64,000 nucleotides of DNA from Massilia sp. KIM (GCF_002007115.1 NZ_MVAD01000002.1:496001-560000); one strand, 5' to 3'; counted from the stretch's first letter, positions 18,044 to 27,205 are shown. Made by a program: numbers and translations. The notes: generated by a model from the sequence alone, not told the origin.

Positions 18044-19112
18044 GTTTCACCGGTGCGGGTTTGGGAAGGGAAGCCAGGTCCTGGATCGACGAGTTCTTCT
18101 CGTACGCATCGATGATACGCGCAACCAGCGGATGGCGCACCACGTCCGCGCTGGAAAACTGGGTGAAGGCGATCCCGCGCACGCCCTTGAGCACGTGCAT
18201 GGCGTCGACCAGGCCCGAACGCATGGTCTTGTGCAGGTCGACCTGGGTGACGTCGCCCGTCACCACCGCCTTGCTGCCGAAGCCGATGCGGGTCAGGAAC
18301 ATCTTCATCTGCTCGACCGTCGTGTTCTGGGCTTCGTCCAGGATCACGAAGGCGTGGTTCAGGGTGCGCCCGCGCATGTAGGCCAGCGGGGCGATCTCGA
18401 TCACCTGCTTCTCGAACAGCTTCTGGGTACGGTCGAAGCCGAGCAGGTCGTACAGCGCGTCGTAAAGAGGGCGCAGGTAGGGATCGACCTTCTGGGTCAG
18501 GTCGCCCGGCAGGAAGCCGAGGCGCTCGCCCGCTTCCACCGCGGGACGGGTCAGGATGATGCGCTTGACCGCGTCGCGTTCCAGGGCGTCGACCGCGCAG
18601 GCCACCGCCAGGTAGGTCTTGCCGGTGCCGGCCGGACCGATGCCGAAGCTGATGTCGTGCTCCAGCACCGCGCGCAGGTATTCGATCTGGTGCGGGGTGC
18701 GCCCGCGCAGGTCGCTGCGGCGGGTCTTGAGCACCGGGCTGGTGGTCTCGGGCGACTCGGCGGCTTCGTCGTCCTCGTCCTGGGCTTCTTCCTCCTTGGC
18801 GGCCGGGCCCGCCCCCCCTACGCCTTCGATCTTGGGCTTCAGGCCGGCGCGCTGCTCGACCAGGGCGAGTTGCACTTCCTCGATCGGCACGACCTTGTTG
18901 GCGACGGCGTAGAAACGCTCGAGCAGCTCGACCGCGCGCTCGGCGTTGGCGCCGCTGACGATGAACTTCTCGCCGCGGCGGAAGATGGTCACGTCGAGCG
19001 CGGCCGAGATCTGGCGCAGGTTTTCGTCAAGCGGGCCGCAGAGGTGGGCGAGCCGCGTGTTGTCGAGCGGCTCGGGAATGAAATAGGAAGGCTGGGTAGG
19101 CTGGGTTTTCAA
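18018..19112 (-). CDS. ybeZ: PhoH-family ATPase (YbeZ)
   Basis: A 364-residue cytoplasmic PhoH-like NTPase, partner of YbeY in ribosome maturation. It has an N-terminal KH-like region (about 30-100), a variable acidic linker ([16 protein letters not shown]), and the PhoH core with Walker [16 protein letters not shown] and Walker [12 protein letters not shown]. The start is a TTG at 19112 overlapping the miaB stop as TTGA, consistent with translational coupling and lacking its own clear ribosome site. The 3' end overlaps ybeY by 26 bp. Confidence 0.94.
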   Translation of the reverse strand: MKTQPTQPSYFIPEPLDNTRLAHLCGPLDENLRQISAALDVTIFRRGEKFIVSGANAERAVELLERFYAVANKVVPIEEVQLALVEQRAGLKPKIEGVGGAGPAAKEEEAQDEDDEAAESPETTSPVLKTRRSDLRGRTPHQIEYLRAVLEHDISFGIGPAGTGKTYLAVACAVDALERDAVKRIILTRPAVEAGERLGFLPGDLTQKVDPYLRPLYDALYDLLGFDRTQKLFEKQVIEIAPLAYMRGRTLNHAFVILDEAQNTTVEQMKMFLTRIGFGSKAVVTGDVTQVDLHKTMRSGLVDAMHVLKGVRGIAFTQFSSADVVRHPLVARIIDAYEKNSSIQDLASLPKPAPVKHARKKTSS

Positions 19113-20470
19113 CTGGCTTTGGCAATCGTTTGGAGGTTAGCGACGAGTTCGCCGCGCAGGAAGTAGTCGTGGCTCGCCACGATGCGCACGTCGACCAGCT
19201 GGCCGACCAGACTCTCGCCCGCCTCGTCCGGCAGGAAATTGACCACACGGTTGCTCTCGGTGCGGCCGGAAAGCTGGGCCGGGTCCTTCTTGGACCGGCC
19301 TTCGACCAGGATGCGTTGCACGCTGCCGACCATGGCGGCGCTGTACTTGCGGGTGTTGGTGTCGATCAGGGCCTGCAGGCGCTGCAGGCGCGCCAGCTTG
19401 ACCTCGTGCGGGGTATCGTCCTCGAGGTTGGCGGCCGGGGTGCCCGGACGCTTGCTGAAGATGAAGCTGAAGCTGTTGTCGAAGCCGACGTCTTCCACCA
19501 GCTTCATCATGGCCTCGAAATCGGCGTCGGTCTCGCCCGGGAAGCCGACGATGAAGTCGGAGGAAATCGCGATGTCCGGACGCACCGCGCGGATGCGGCG
19601 GATGATGGACTTGTACTCGAGCGCGGTATAGCCGCGCTTCATGGCGCCCAGGATGCGGTCGGAACCGTGCTGGACCGGCAGGTAGAGGTGGTTCACCAGT
19701 TGCGGGATCTTCGCATAGGCGTCGATCAGGCGCTGGGTGAATTCCTTCGGGTGGCTGGTGACGAAGCGCAGGCGCTCGATGCCGGGAATCTCGGCGATGT
19801 ATTCGAGCAGCAGGGCGAAGTCGGCCACCTCGCCGTTGTCCATGGCGCCGCGGAAGGCGTTCACGTTCTGGCCCAGCAGCATGATTTCCTTCACGCCCTG
19901 GGCGGCCAGGCCGGCGACCTCGGTCAGCACGTCCTCGAAGCGGCGCGAAACTTCCTCGCCGCGGGTATACGGCACCACGCAATAGCTGCAGTACTTGGAG
20001 CAGCCTTCCATGATCGAGACATAGGCCACCGGGCCGTCGACCTTGGCCGGCGGCAGGTGGTCGAACTTCTCGATCTCGGGGAAGGAAATGTCGACCTGGG
20101 CGGTGCCGAGCTGGCGTCGGTTCTGGATCAGCTGGGGCAGGCGGTGCAGGGTCTGGGGACCGAACACCACGTCCACGAAGGGCGCGCGCTTGACGATGGC
20201 TTCGCCTTCCTGCGAGGCCACGCAGCCGCCGACGCCGATCACCAGCTCGGGCTTGTCGCGCTTGAGTTCGCGCAAGCGGCCCAGGTCGGAGAACACTTTT
20301 TCTTGCGCCTTTTCACGGACCGAGCAGGTGTTGAGCAGGATGACGTCGGCCTCTTCGGGTTTGTCGGTGCGCACCAGTCCCTCGGACGAGCCGAGCACAT
20401 CCGCCATCTTGTCCGAGTCGTACTCGTTCATCTGGCACCCGAAGGTCTTGATAAATACTTTTTTCTGCAT
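19109..20470 (-). CDS. miaB: tRNA-2-methylthio-N6-dimethylallyladenosine synthase
   Basis: MiaB is a radical-SAM methylthiotransferase that converts i6A37 to ms2i6A37 in tRNAs. The 453-residue protein has the N-terminal UPF0004 domain ([19 protein letters not shown], with Cys residues in NTCSVREKA and GVGGCVAS for the second cluster), the radical-SAM cluster [15 protein letters not shown], and a C-terminal TRAM domain. Its partner gene miaA is also in the window (38758-39714). It starts the miaB-ybeZ-ybeY operon; the promoter must lie in the A+T-rich stretch upstream. Confidence 0.97.
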   Translation of the reverse strand: MQKKVFIKTFGCQMNEYDSDKMADVLGSSEGLVRTDKPEEADVILLNTCSVREKAQEKVFSDLGRLRELKRDKPELVIGVGGCVASQEGEAIVKRAPFVDVVFGPQTLHRLPQLIQNRRQLGTAQVDISFPEIEKFDHLPPAKVDGPVAYVSIMEGCSKYCSYCVVPYTRGEEVSRRFEDVLTEVAGLAAQGVKEIMLLGQNVNAFRGAMDNGEVADFALLLEYIAEIPGIERLRFVTSHPKEFTQRLIDAYAKIPQLVNHLYLPVQHGSDRILGAMKRGYTALEYKSIIRRIRAVRPDIAISSDFIVGFPGETDADFEAMMKLVEDVGFDNSFSFIFSKRPGTPAANLEDDTPHEVKLARLQRLQALIDTNTRKYSAAMVGSVQRILVEGRSKKDPAQLSGRTESNRVVNFLPDEAGESLVGQLVDVRIVASHDYFLRGELVANLQTIAKAS

Positions 20471-21081
20471 GGAATGCTGTCGTGGAAGGGGAGCTGCCGC
20501 TTTGACAAGGGCTGACCCAGTTTACCGTAAATCGCTCGGAGACCCGGGAAAGGGCGCGTGCGCAGCATATTTACATGCTGTGCGGCACGAAATATTTCTT
20601 AACCTAAAGTCGTTGCCAAGCTGCTCAGATTGTTAAATGGAGGCCAAAGCGCGATGTGCACCGGTAAGCCTTGAGTAAAATTTGTTACTGGATGTTTCAG
20701 TTTGTAAATCAATGACTTCGCGCGAGTTCCTATTTACAAAATATGTGAAGGAAATCTCTTGCGTGCGCCACACTTCGTCCCCATGTGCTGAAATGCCAAC
20801 GTGACAAGCTTTCCACACGATAGCTTGATTTCCGACAATGAGTCACATGCGCCGCTTCGTCATCAACGCGGTGTATAGGACGATAATTTGTTTGAAAGAC
20901 AAGTACGCATGTGGAAAGAGAAAGCGGGAGCACATGCAGTCCGGATAAGTTTCTTAAGGGATTTTTCAGACTTGCGCTGCAAGATCCCCGGAACGGTTCC
21001 GGGAACTTATGTTGAGAAAACGTAGTCTTTAACAAAAGTTCGCAAGGGAACTATTTTAACCAAACTCGTGAGGTAAACATC
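20471..21081. promoter_or_regulatory. A+T-rich 610-bp divergent intergenic region
   Basis: No convincing gene is visible. The DNA is markedly richer in A+T than its neighbours, with many short T and A tracts. Symmetric elements are CAGCAT...ATGCTG near 20563-20580 and a perfect interrupted palindrome CCCGGAAC-G-GTTCCGGG at 20987-21003, about 80 bp before the start codon of the next gene. It must hold the promoters of miaB (leftward) and of the Q-rich regulator (rightward). Its base composition makes it a plausible H-NS target; that is inference. Confidence 0.6.
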
Positions 21082-21513
21082 ATGGCACAACAGCATCATG
21101 CTCTGTCTTCGCAGGAAAGTTACAACCCGAATCACTTGTTGGACATCCTGCTCGGTAAGATGCAGCTGAAAAATGACGCCGCCCTGTCGCGCATGCTCGA
21201 AGTTGCGCCGCCGGTGATCAGCAAGATCCGCCATCACCGTCTGCCGGTGGGCGCCTCGCTGCTCATCCGCATGCACGAAGTGACCGGCATGAGCATCCGC
21301 GACCTGCGCGACCTGATGGGCGACCGTCGTACCAAGTACCGCCTGTCCGATGCCCAGGGCCGCCCGAAGCCCGAAGAGAAGGCCGCCCAGGCCGCCGCTG
21401 CCGCCGCACAGCAGCAACAGGCGCAAGCTCAGCAAGGTCAGCAAGGTCAGCAGCAATCGCAGACCAACGATGCGCCGGCCTCCGGCTCTTCGACTGGTAA
21501 TTATGCGCACTGA
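21082..21513 (+). CDS. Putative small helix-turn-helix regulator with Gln-rich tail
   Basis: A 143-residue protein. Residues 15-90 look like a Cro/XRE-type helical DNA-binding domain (LLDILLGKMQLKNDAALSR, then APPVISKIRHHRLPVGASL, then HEVTGMSIRDLRDLMGDRR). The tail from about residue 100 is low-complexity Ala/Gln (QAAAAAAQQQQAQAQQGQQG) and ends GSSTGNYAH. GAGG at about 21069 precedes the ATG. I recall similar short proteins in Oxalobacteraceae but know no assigned function. It is preceded by an unusually long A+T-rich leader, suggesting it is tightly regulated. The HTH assignment rests on pattern, not alignment. Confidence 0.6.
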   Translation: MAQQHHALSSQESYNPNHLLDILLGKMQLKNDAALSRMLEVAPPVISKIRHHRLPVGASLLIRMHEVTGMSIRDLRDLMGDRRTKYRLSDAQGRPKPEEKAAQAAAAAAQQQQAQAQQGQQGQQQSQTNDAPASGSSTGNYAH

Positions 21514-21564
21514 TGCCGTGGGCATGGCGGATGCGTCCGTCATGCCTTCGGCCACAGCGGGCTG

Positions 21565-21588
21565 AGGCGCCGCCTCGCGGCGGCGCCT
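21565..21588. terminator. Candidate bidirectional terminator hairpin
   Basis: A perfect 10-bp stem AGGCGCCGCC / GGCGGCGCCT with a TCGC loop lies between the convergent Q-rich regulator and HDOD genes. There is only a short T-rich stretch after it (TTCCTTCTTCC), so intrinsic termination is plausible but not certain. Confidence 0.5.
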
Positions 21589-21622
21589 GCCCGAGTTCCT
21601 TCTTCCTATCCGCCCTGCGGCA

Positions 21623-22465
21623 TCAGTCCATCAGGATCGCCGCCATTTCCTCGAACTGCAGTTCCGTCTCGCGGAACACATGCAGCCAGGCTTCTTCGGC
21701 CAACCCAAGCGCATTCCAGGCCACGCTGGACACGGCCGGCGCCAGCTCGTCCTCCTCGCCCGCCAGGTCCAGGGCATGGGCCACCGCATTGGCCACGTGC
21801 ACGATGGTCGCCAGGGAGCCGGCGCCCGGCTGCTCCGGCTCATGGTGCCAGGCGATGGCGTGGCGCATGGTGTCCGAGAAATTCCAGTGCTCCGCCAGGG
21901 CCACCCCGGCCGCCACGTGGTCGAGGCCGATCGTCGCCCGCTCGGCCGCCAGCAGCGCGTCGTCGTCCTGGGCGCGCCGCGCCAGCACCGCGCCGTAGTG
22001 CTCGGGAAAACGGCTGACCAGCACCAGGCGCCCGATGTCGTGCAGCAGGCCGGCGGTGAAGGCGTAGTCGCCGTTGAAGCGCACCCGCCGCGCCAGCACC
22101 CGGGCGCAGGCGGCGGTGGCGATGGAATGGCGCCAGAAGGCCTTGTCGCTGAAGCCAGGACAGCGTCCGCTCGGAAAGCAGCCGGTCATGGCGGCCGCCG
22201 TGATCAGGTTGCGCGTGGTCTCGAAGCCGAGGAAGGTCATGGCCTGCTGGATGGTGGTCACCTTGACCTGCAGGCCGAAGGCCGAGGAATTGGCCAGGCG
22301 CAGGGTCTTGGCGGTCAGCGCCGCGTCCAGAGACACCTTCCTGGCCAGCACCGCGATGTCGAGGTCTTCCTGCTCGATGCTGCCCAGCAGTTCCATCACC
22401 ACGGCCGGCAGCGAGGGCAGGTCTTCGAGGCCGTCGGCCAGGTCCTGCGGCAGCAGGGGGCTCAT
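21623..22465 (-). CDS. HDOD domain signalling protein
   Basis: A 280-residue protein formed by one HDOD domain, a catalytically unverified relative of HD phosphohydrolases used in bacterial signalling. Characteristic stretches are LPSLPAVVMELLGSIEQ, VSLDAALTAKTLRLANSSAFGL, TIQQAMTFLGFETTRNLI and FTAGLLHDIGRLVLV. It overlaps the preceding 109-residue gene by four bases (ATGA), so the two are translated together. The pathway is unknown; HDOD proteins in this group often act in c-di-GMP, motility or virulence circuits. Confidence 0.9.
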   Translation of the reverse strand: MSPLLPQDLADGLEDLPSLPAVVMELLGSIEQEDLDIAVLARKVSLDAALTAKTLRLANSSAFGLQVKVTTIQQAMTFLGFETTRNLITAAAMTGCFPSGRCPGFSDKAFWRHSIATAACARVLARRVRFNGDYAFTAGLLHDIGRLVLVSRFPEHYGAVLARRAQDDDALLAAERATIGLDHVAAGVALAEHWNFSDTMRHAIAWHHEPEQPGAGSLATIVHVANAVAHALDLAGEEDELAPAVSSVAWNALGLAEEAWLHVFRETELQFEEMAAILMD

Positions 22466-22791
22466 CGCGCCACCTCGCGCCCCAGGCGGTAGTCCTCGAT
22501 GTAGCGGCGCAGCAGTCCGGTGGCCCAGTCCGCGTGATCCTCGCGCTCGTGCTTGCGGAACAGGTGGTCGAGCCGGGCTTGCACCACAGCCGGATCGGGC
22601 GCCGGCGCCGTCTCGGCGCGGGCCACCGGCACCGGTTCCACCCCATGGCGGGCCAGCGAAGCGATGATGGCCTCGGTCAGCACCACGCCGCCGGCCAACA
22701 GCACCAGGCCATTGTTGTCGAGCAGTTCGTGGCCGAGCACCATGCCGGGCCTGGCATCCTTCAGCGCGATCAGATCATAAGCATCGCCCAT
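22462..22791 (-). CDS. Small protein resembling the N-terminal segment of HD-GYP proteins
   Basis: A 109-residue protein of unknown function. Residues 8-55 (LKDARPGMVLGHELLDNNG, LLAGGVVLTEAIIASLARHGV) resemble the short beta-rich segment that precedes many HD-GYP and HDOD domains. The remainder is a charged helix. GGAGGAAACA directly precedes the ATG, an excellent ribosome site. The ATGA overlap with the HDOD gene suggests the two products act together, perhaps as a split regulator. Confidence 0.65.
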   Translation of the reverse strand: MGDAYDLIALKDARPGMVLGHELLDNNGLVLLAGGVVLTEAIIASLARHGVEPVPVARAETAPAPDPAVVQARLDHLFRKHEREDHADWATGLLRRYIEDYRLGREVAR

Positions 22792-22952
22792 TGTTTCCTC
22801 CTGTCAACGCCTTGGCGATCTTAACACCTGTGGACATCAGGCAGTCGATCCACGGCAAGAACTGTCGTGTTCGCGCCGCAAGCCGATTAGTGGAAGATAA
22901 ATGTTGTACGCTAGGCATTGGCCTCGACGGCCGCAACAAGACAAGGAGATCC

Positions 22953-23558
22953 ATGAAACTGTATTTCAGCCCCGGCGCCTGTTCGCTCGCGCCCCATATC
23001 GCCCTGCTGCACACCGGCCTGCCGTTCACGAGCCAGCGCGTCAGCCTGCGCACCAAGCTCACCAGCGACGGGGTGGATTACCGCAGCGTCAATCCCAAGG
23101 GCCAGTTGCCGGCGCTCGAACTGGATGACGGCAAGCTGCTGACCGAGAACACCGCGGTGCTGCAATACATCGCCGACCAGGCGCCGGAGAGCGGGCTGGC
23201 CCCGGCCTGGGGCAGCTATGCGCGCTACCAGCTGATGGAGTGGCTGAGCTACCTGTCGACCGAGGTGCACAAGCGCTTTTCGCCGATCTTCGCGCCGGGC
23301 TGCGCCGACGAGGACAAGGCGGCCCACTGGGCCGAGCTGGCCGCGCCGCTGACTTTTCTAGCGGGCAAGGTCGACGGCGAGCGCAGCCTGATGGGAGGGC
23401 GCTTCAGCGTCGCCGACGCCTATCTGTTCGCGATCCTGAACTGGATCGGCTTCGCCGGCTTCTCGATGGGCGACTGGCCCACGCTGCAGGCCTACCACGC
23501 CCGTATCGGCGCGATGCCGGTGGTGCGCGAGGCGATGGCGCGCGAAGGCCTGGCCTAG
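22953..23558 (+). CDS. gstA: Glutathione S-transferase (GstA type)
   Basis: A 201-residue cytosolic beta-class-like GST. The N-terminal thioredoxin fold begins KLYFSPGACSLAPHIAL, with the Cys-containing catalytic loop of bacterial GstA; SVNPKGQLPALELDDG and ENTAVLQYIAD form the glutathione site; the C-terminal helical domain contains FSVADAYLFAILNW. AAGGAGAT at 22943-22950 fixes the ATG at 22953, although the frame is open from 22791. It stands alone, followed by a GC-rich hairpin (23603-23620) and a repeat. Confidence 0.92.
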   Translation: MKLYFSPGACSLAPHIALLHTGLPFTSQRVSLRTKLTSDGVDYRSVNPKGQLPALELDDGKLLTENTAVLQYIADQAPESGLAPAWGSYARYQLMEWLSYLSTEVHKRFSPIFAPGCADEDKAAHWAELAAPLTFLAGKVDGERSLMGGRFSVADAYLFAILNWIGFAGFSMGDWPTLQAYHARIGAMPVVREAMAREGLA

Positions 23559-23602
23559 GCGTCTGCGCTGCGGCGGGAGGCCCGGCCTGGCAGTCAGCGC
23601 GG

Positions 23603-23620
23603 CGGCCGGAAGTCCGGCCG
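23603..23620. terminator. Candidate hairpin after gstA
   Basis: Perfect 8-bp stem CGGCCGGA / TCCGGCCG with a 2-nt centre, 45 bp past the gstA stop. It lacks a T run, so its role as terminator is doubtful. Confidence 0.3.
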
Positions 23621-23654
23621 TGCGGACTCACTGCCGATAGAAGTTAGCCCATCA

Positions 23655-23686
23655 ACGTCATCCCCGCGCAGGCGGAGATCCAAGTT
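23655..23686 (+). repeat. Dispersed palindromic repeat, forward copy
   Basis: ACGTCATCCCCGCGCAGGCG then GAGATCCAAGTT matches the forward arm of the repeat family. A decayed partner in reverse orientation (AATTTGGGTTCCTGGCG) follows at about 23712. It lies in the 200-bp gap between gstA and the DUF1697 gene. Confidence 0.75.
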
Positions 23687-23765
23687 AATTGCGCTGCCGC
23701 AGCGCATGCAGAATTTGGGTTCCTGGCGTGCGCACCCGTCCGCGCGAGCTGAGTACCATGCGCCC

Positions 23766-24323
23766 ATGATGACCCAGCGCTATCTTGCTTTGCTTCGCGG
23801 CATCAATGTCGGCCGCGCCAAGCGCATCGCGATGGCCGACCTGCGCCGGCTGTTCGAGGAACTCGGTTTCAGCGGAGTGAAAACCGTCCTCAACAGCGGC
23901 AACGTGGTGTTCGGCATGGCCGGTGCGGACCCGGACGCGGCCGCTCGTACCATCGAGGAGGCCCTGGTGCTCCGCCTGGGCGTGGGCGCGCGCGTGTTCG
24001 TGCTCGACCGCGCGGCGCTGGACCAGGTGGTGGCCGACAATCCGCTGCTGCCGCTGGCGAGCGATCCCGCGCGCCTGTTCGCCTTCGTGCTGGCGGGAGA
24101 GGCGCAGCGCCAGGCGGCGGCCGCGCTGTGTGAGCGCGCATGGGGAGAGGAGGCGCTGGCCCTGGGGCGGCGCGCGGCCTATGTCTGGTGTCCGGAGGGG
24201 GTGCTGGACAGCGCCGCGGCGGCGGCGCTGGGCAAGCATCTGGGAGACGGGACCACGTCCCGGAATTGGAATACGCTGCTGCGACTGCACGTCCTGTGCA
24301 GCGAGGGCGCCCACCCGTCCTAG
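23766..24323 (+). CDS. DUF1697 domain protein
   Basis: A 185-residue protein that is entirely a DUF1697 domain. The family hallmark is YLALLRGINVGRAKRIAMAD near the N-terminus followed by LRRLFEELGF and VLNSGNVVF. A C-terminal ATSRNWNT-like element is visible as GTTSRNWNTLLRL. The biochemical function is not established for the family. The frame is open from 23706, but MMTQRYLAL at 23766 (or 23769) matches the domain start; no strong ribosome site is seen. Confidence 0.88.
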   Translation: MMTQRYLALLRGINVGRAKRIAMADLRRLFEELGFSGVKTVLNSGNVVFGMAGADPDAAARTIEEALVLRLGVGARVFVLDRAALDQVVADNPLLPLASDPARLFAFVLAGEAQRQAAAALCERAWGEEALALGRRAAYVWCPEGVLDSAAAAALGKHLGDGTTSRNWNTLLRLHVLCSEGAHPS

Positions 24324-24326
24324 GTG

Positions 24327-24367
24327 AGGCGCCCCTGCGCCGGCACGCCGAGGGCGTCCCGGCGCCT
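24327..24367. terminator. Candidate hairpin between convergent genes
   Basis: AGGCGCC (24327-24333) and GGCGCCT (24361-24367) can pair around a further GC-rich stem-loop, between the stops of the DUF1697 gene and the PEP-CTERM gene. No T run follows on either side. Confidence 0.3.
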
Positions 24368-24372
24368 ATCCT

Positions 24373-24654
24373 TCACTTGAATTTCTCGCTGCTGTCCCGA
24401 CTTGCCCGGTAACCGATCAGGATCAGGCCCACCAGCATCATGGCGAAGACTTCCGGCTCTGGAAGTTCGGACATGTGGGAGGGCGGGGTCACGATGTCGT
24501 TGCGGCTGGTGACCGACAAATTGCGCACCGGCTGGCTGGATCGCAGGGCATGGGCCGATTGGCCCGTGCTACTTGAACCCAGGTCTATGGCAGCCGCTTG
24601 CGCCGTGCCGGCCAGGCCCAGTGCGAGTGCTGTCGCTATGGCATATCTTTTCAT
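24373..24654 (-). CDS. Short PEP-CTERM sorting-signal protein
   Basis: A 93-residue exported protein. Residues 1-21 form a Sec signal peptide (MKRYAIATALALGLAGTAQA). The middle is Ser/Thr-rich and short. The C-terminus is a PEP-CTERM signal: LPEPEVFAMMLVGLILIGY followed by basic RASRD, the substrate pattern of exosortase (EpsH/XrtA) systems, which sort proteins made alongside exopolysaccharide. AGGGA six bases upstream favours ATG 24654 over ATG 24660. The mature part would be only about 40-50 residues, very short for the family. No exosortase gene is in the window. Confidence 0.8.
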   Translation of the reverse strand: MKRYAIATALALGLAGTAQAAAIDLGSSSTGQSAHALRSSQPVRNLSVTSRNDIVTPPSHMSELPEPEVFAMMLVGLILIGYRASRDSSEKFK

Positions 24655-24660
24655 AAGCAT

Positions 24661-25246
24661 TCCCTTTTTTTCTCACGGTCTTGCAGCGGACCGTATGCCC
24701 GAGCGGCGGCACACGGCTCCTGGAATCCGGAATCAGAATAGCAAAATTGTGATAATTGCTGCGTTCAATTGAATTGATGAGTTGCAGAAAGAAGTCATCC
24801 ATTTCGTGCAATAAGCGCGCATGTTGCCGCCATTTAAGCGTCTGCTTCCTGCAACAAAAATTTCCCTTAGGATTGATGAATAAATATTAATAACTAGCTC
24901 ATCAATTCATATCGTTTATACAAGGTGGGGCGGTTTTTTTGGCACTCGGATAATGATCGGTATCAGTTATATAAGCTTTTTTCTTATCTGAATCATCATA
25001 ATCGGGGCGATCAAGATTTTTTTCTCGACGCGGTATACACCTCGGTTTTTTTTGGGGGTATAGTCTCCATATCCCTATTGCCTTCGGGCATCAAAACAAT
25101 ACCAAACAAGCATGTTTGGACCTGGCGCCGCCCCCGAACATGGCGCGCCTCTCGCGGCCAACCAGGCCGCAGCCGCCTCCGCCCCGCGCGGCGCCGGCCC
25201 TTGTCACAGCACCGCCGCACGACACACCTATTTGTAGAGTACCGAG
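24661..25246. promoter_or_regulatory. A+T-rich divergent intergenic region (586 bp)
   Basis: Nothing protein-coding can be supported here. The DNA is A+T-rich with several runs of six to eight T (about 24934, 25017, 25046), unlike the flanking genes. It separates the leftward PEP-CTERM gene from the rightward FtsH-like gene and must contain both promoters. A TATAGT hexamer at 25059-25064 is a possible -10 box for the FtsH-like gene, without a convincing -35. Confidence 0.5.
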
Positions 25247-27205
25247 ATGCCCAACTTTGCCCGACTCCAGATTGCCTTCAAGAACGTCTACGTCCGACTC
25301 GCCATCGCCGTCCTGCTCGGCCTGGCGGTGGCGCTGGCGATCTACAAGGCGGACGTGCCGCAGGACGGCAGCCCGGTGATCCACTCGCAGAACATCGCCG
25401 AGATCACCCAGCTGGCCAGCCAGAAGGAACGCTTGGAATACCTCCTGATCGCCAAGCCGCTGTCGGAGTCGCCGCGTTACGTCTACAAGTTCAAGGACGC
25501 GCCCGCCCTGCACGTGGTCAAGGTGCCCAGCACCTCCCACCTGTCGCTGGAGCGCGAGGTGCTGCTCAAGAACGCGATTCCGTACTCGATCGCCAAGGAC
25601 GACTACCTGGCCAGCCACAAGGCCGTGATGGACGAGGGCGAGACCGCGCTCGACAAGACCGGCTCGTTCCTGAAGCGCCACGCGCTGGACATCGCGGTGA
25701 TCGTGCTGATCCTCTACCTGATCAAGTTCGGCGTGCCCGGCATGGGCATGAGCGCCTCCGTCATCACCCCGGACAAGCTCAAGGGCAGCATGGACGACCT
25801 GATCGGCATGGAAGACATCAAGCAGGAAGTCCTGCACCTGGAAGACATGATCCGCAACCGCGATGTCTACCAGTCGCACAATATCGACAAGCCCTTCAAC
25901 GTCATGCTGACCGGCCCGGCGGGCACCGGCAAGACCAAGCTGGTCGGTTACCTGGCCAAGCGCCTGAACCTGCCGATGATCTCGGCCTCGGGCTCGGCGC
26001 TGGAATCGGGCTATGTGGGCGGCGGTTCCAAGGCCCTGAACGCCCTGTACCGCAAGGCCTGCGCCAAGGGCAAGTGCATCATCTTCCTGGATGAAGCCCA
26101 GAGCCTGTTCATGCCGCGCGGCCGCAGCGAAAAGAAATGGGAAGACGACACCGCCAACACCATGCTTGGCCTGCTGGACGGCGTCAAGAGCGACAAGGGC
26201 CAGGGCGTGATCTGGGTGGTCGCCTCCAACTTCGACGACTCCTCGACCGAGATGGACGAAGCGATGCTGCGCCGCTTCTCGGTGAAGATCAACTTCCGCC
26301 TGCCGAACAAGGTCGAGCGCAGGGAACTGCTGCGCAGCTTCCTGGCGCGCAAGAAGGAGGGCTTGGTGGCTTGGGATGACCTCGACCTCGACCAGGTCGC
26401 CGAGATCACCCAGAACCTCAGCCCGGCGCTGCTGGAGACTGTGGTCGAGCGCGCCAGCATGATCTCGATCCAGGAAAAGACGATCATCAACACCGACCTG
26501 CTGTTCCGCGCCTACGAGCGCGCGACCATCGGCCTGACCGACCGCGCCACCACCGCCGAGAAGCACCTGCAGCGCGAGCGCATCGCCCTGCACGAGCTGG
26601 GGCACTTCTTCATGCAGATCGACCCGTATCTGCGCCAGGGCATGAGCCTGGCCGAAGTGAAGGAGAAGTCGCACCTGCTCAAGATCAGCACCGAGGCGGT
26701 GTCGAAGATCGGCGCCCTGGGCTATGTGCTGCAGTCGGGCGAGGACATGTCGCTGCGCACCCTGGAAGAGCTGGAGCGCGACGTGATTGGCCTGTACGGC
26801 GGCGTGGCGGCCGAGGAACTGTTCTATGGCGCGCGCGGCATTTCGGTGGGCAGCCAGAACGACATCGAGAAGATCACCAAGATGCTGAACCTGATGGTCA
26901 ACCGCCTGTCGATGTATTCGCGCTCGAAGATCGACTATACCCAGCTGTCGAAGGAGACCAGCGGCGAGCACACGGTGCGCCTGGTGGAAGAAAAGGCCGA
27001 CGAGCTCTACACCTACACCCTGGACGCGATCCGCGACTACAAGCTGGTGATGGAGTCGCTCAAGGACACCCTGCTGGACCAGTACGTGCTGTCGAAGGAC
27101 GCCGTATTCGCCCTGCTGGAAGAGCGCGCCGAGCTGTTCATGCCCCACCTGCACGGCCAGCGCCACGCCAACCTCAAGCTCTGCGCCGAGGAAGTGGCCG
27201 CCTGA
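25247..27205 (+). CDS. Divergent FtsH-like membrane AAA+ zinc protease
   Basis: A 652-residue protein with FtsH architecture: membrane helix 1 (about 17-34), an extracytoplasmic segment, helix 2 (about 146-162), an AAA+ module and an M41-type peptidase. Walker A is GPAGTGKT at 223-230, the pore loop YVG at 256-258, Walker B IIFLDEA with Asp282-Glu283, and an arginine-finger region DEAMLRRF near 337-344. The zinc site is HELGH at 449-453 with the third ligand Asp539 in SQNDI. Compared with housekeeping FtsH, the second region of homology lacks the usual RPGRFD and sensor 1 reads VASN, so this is a paralogue, not the main FtsH. Catalytic residues are intact. A strong terminator follows. Confidence 0.87.
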   Translation: MPNFARLQIAFKNVYVRLAIAVLLGLAVALAIYKADVPQDGSPVIHSQNIAEITQLASQKERLEYLLIAKPLSESPRYVYKFKDAPALHVVKVPSTSHLSLEREVLLKNAIPYSIAKDDYLASHKAVMDEGETALDKTGSFLKRHALDIAVIVLILYLIKFGVPGMGMSASVITPDKLKGSMDDLIGMEDIKQEVLHLEDMIRNRDVYQSHNIDKPFNVMLTGPAGTGKTKLVGYLAKRLNLPMISASGSALESGYVGGGSKALNALYRKACAKGKCIIFLDEAQSLFMPRGRSEKKWEDDTANTMLGLLDGVKSDKGQGVIWVVASNFDDSSTEMDEAMLRRFSVKINFRLPNKVERRELLRSFLARKKEGLVAWDDLDLDQVAEITQNLSPALLETVVERASMISIQEKTIINTDLLFRAYERATIGLTDRATTAEKHLQRERIALHELGHFFMQIDPYLRQGMSLAEVKEKSHLLKISTEAVSKIGALGYVLQSGEDMSLRTLEELERDVIGLYGGVAAEELFYGARGISVGSQNDIEKITKMLNLMVNRLSMYSRSKIDYTQLSKETSGEHTVRLVEEKADELYTYTLDAIRDYKLVMESLKDTLLDQYVLSKDAVFALLEERAELFMPHLHGQRHANLKLCAEEVAA

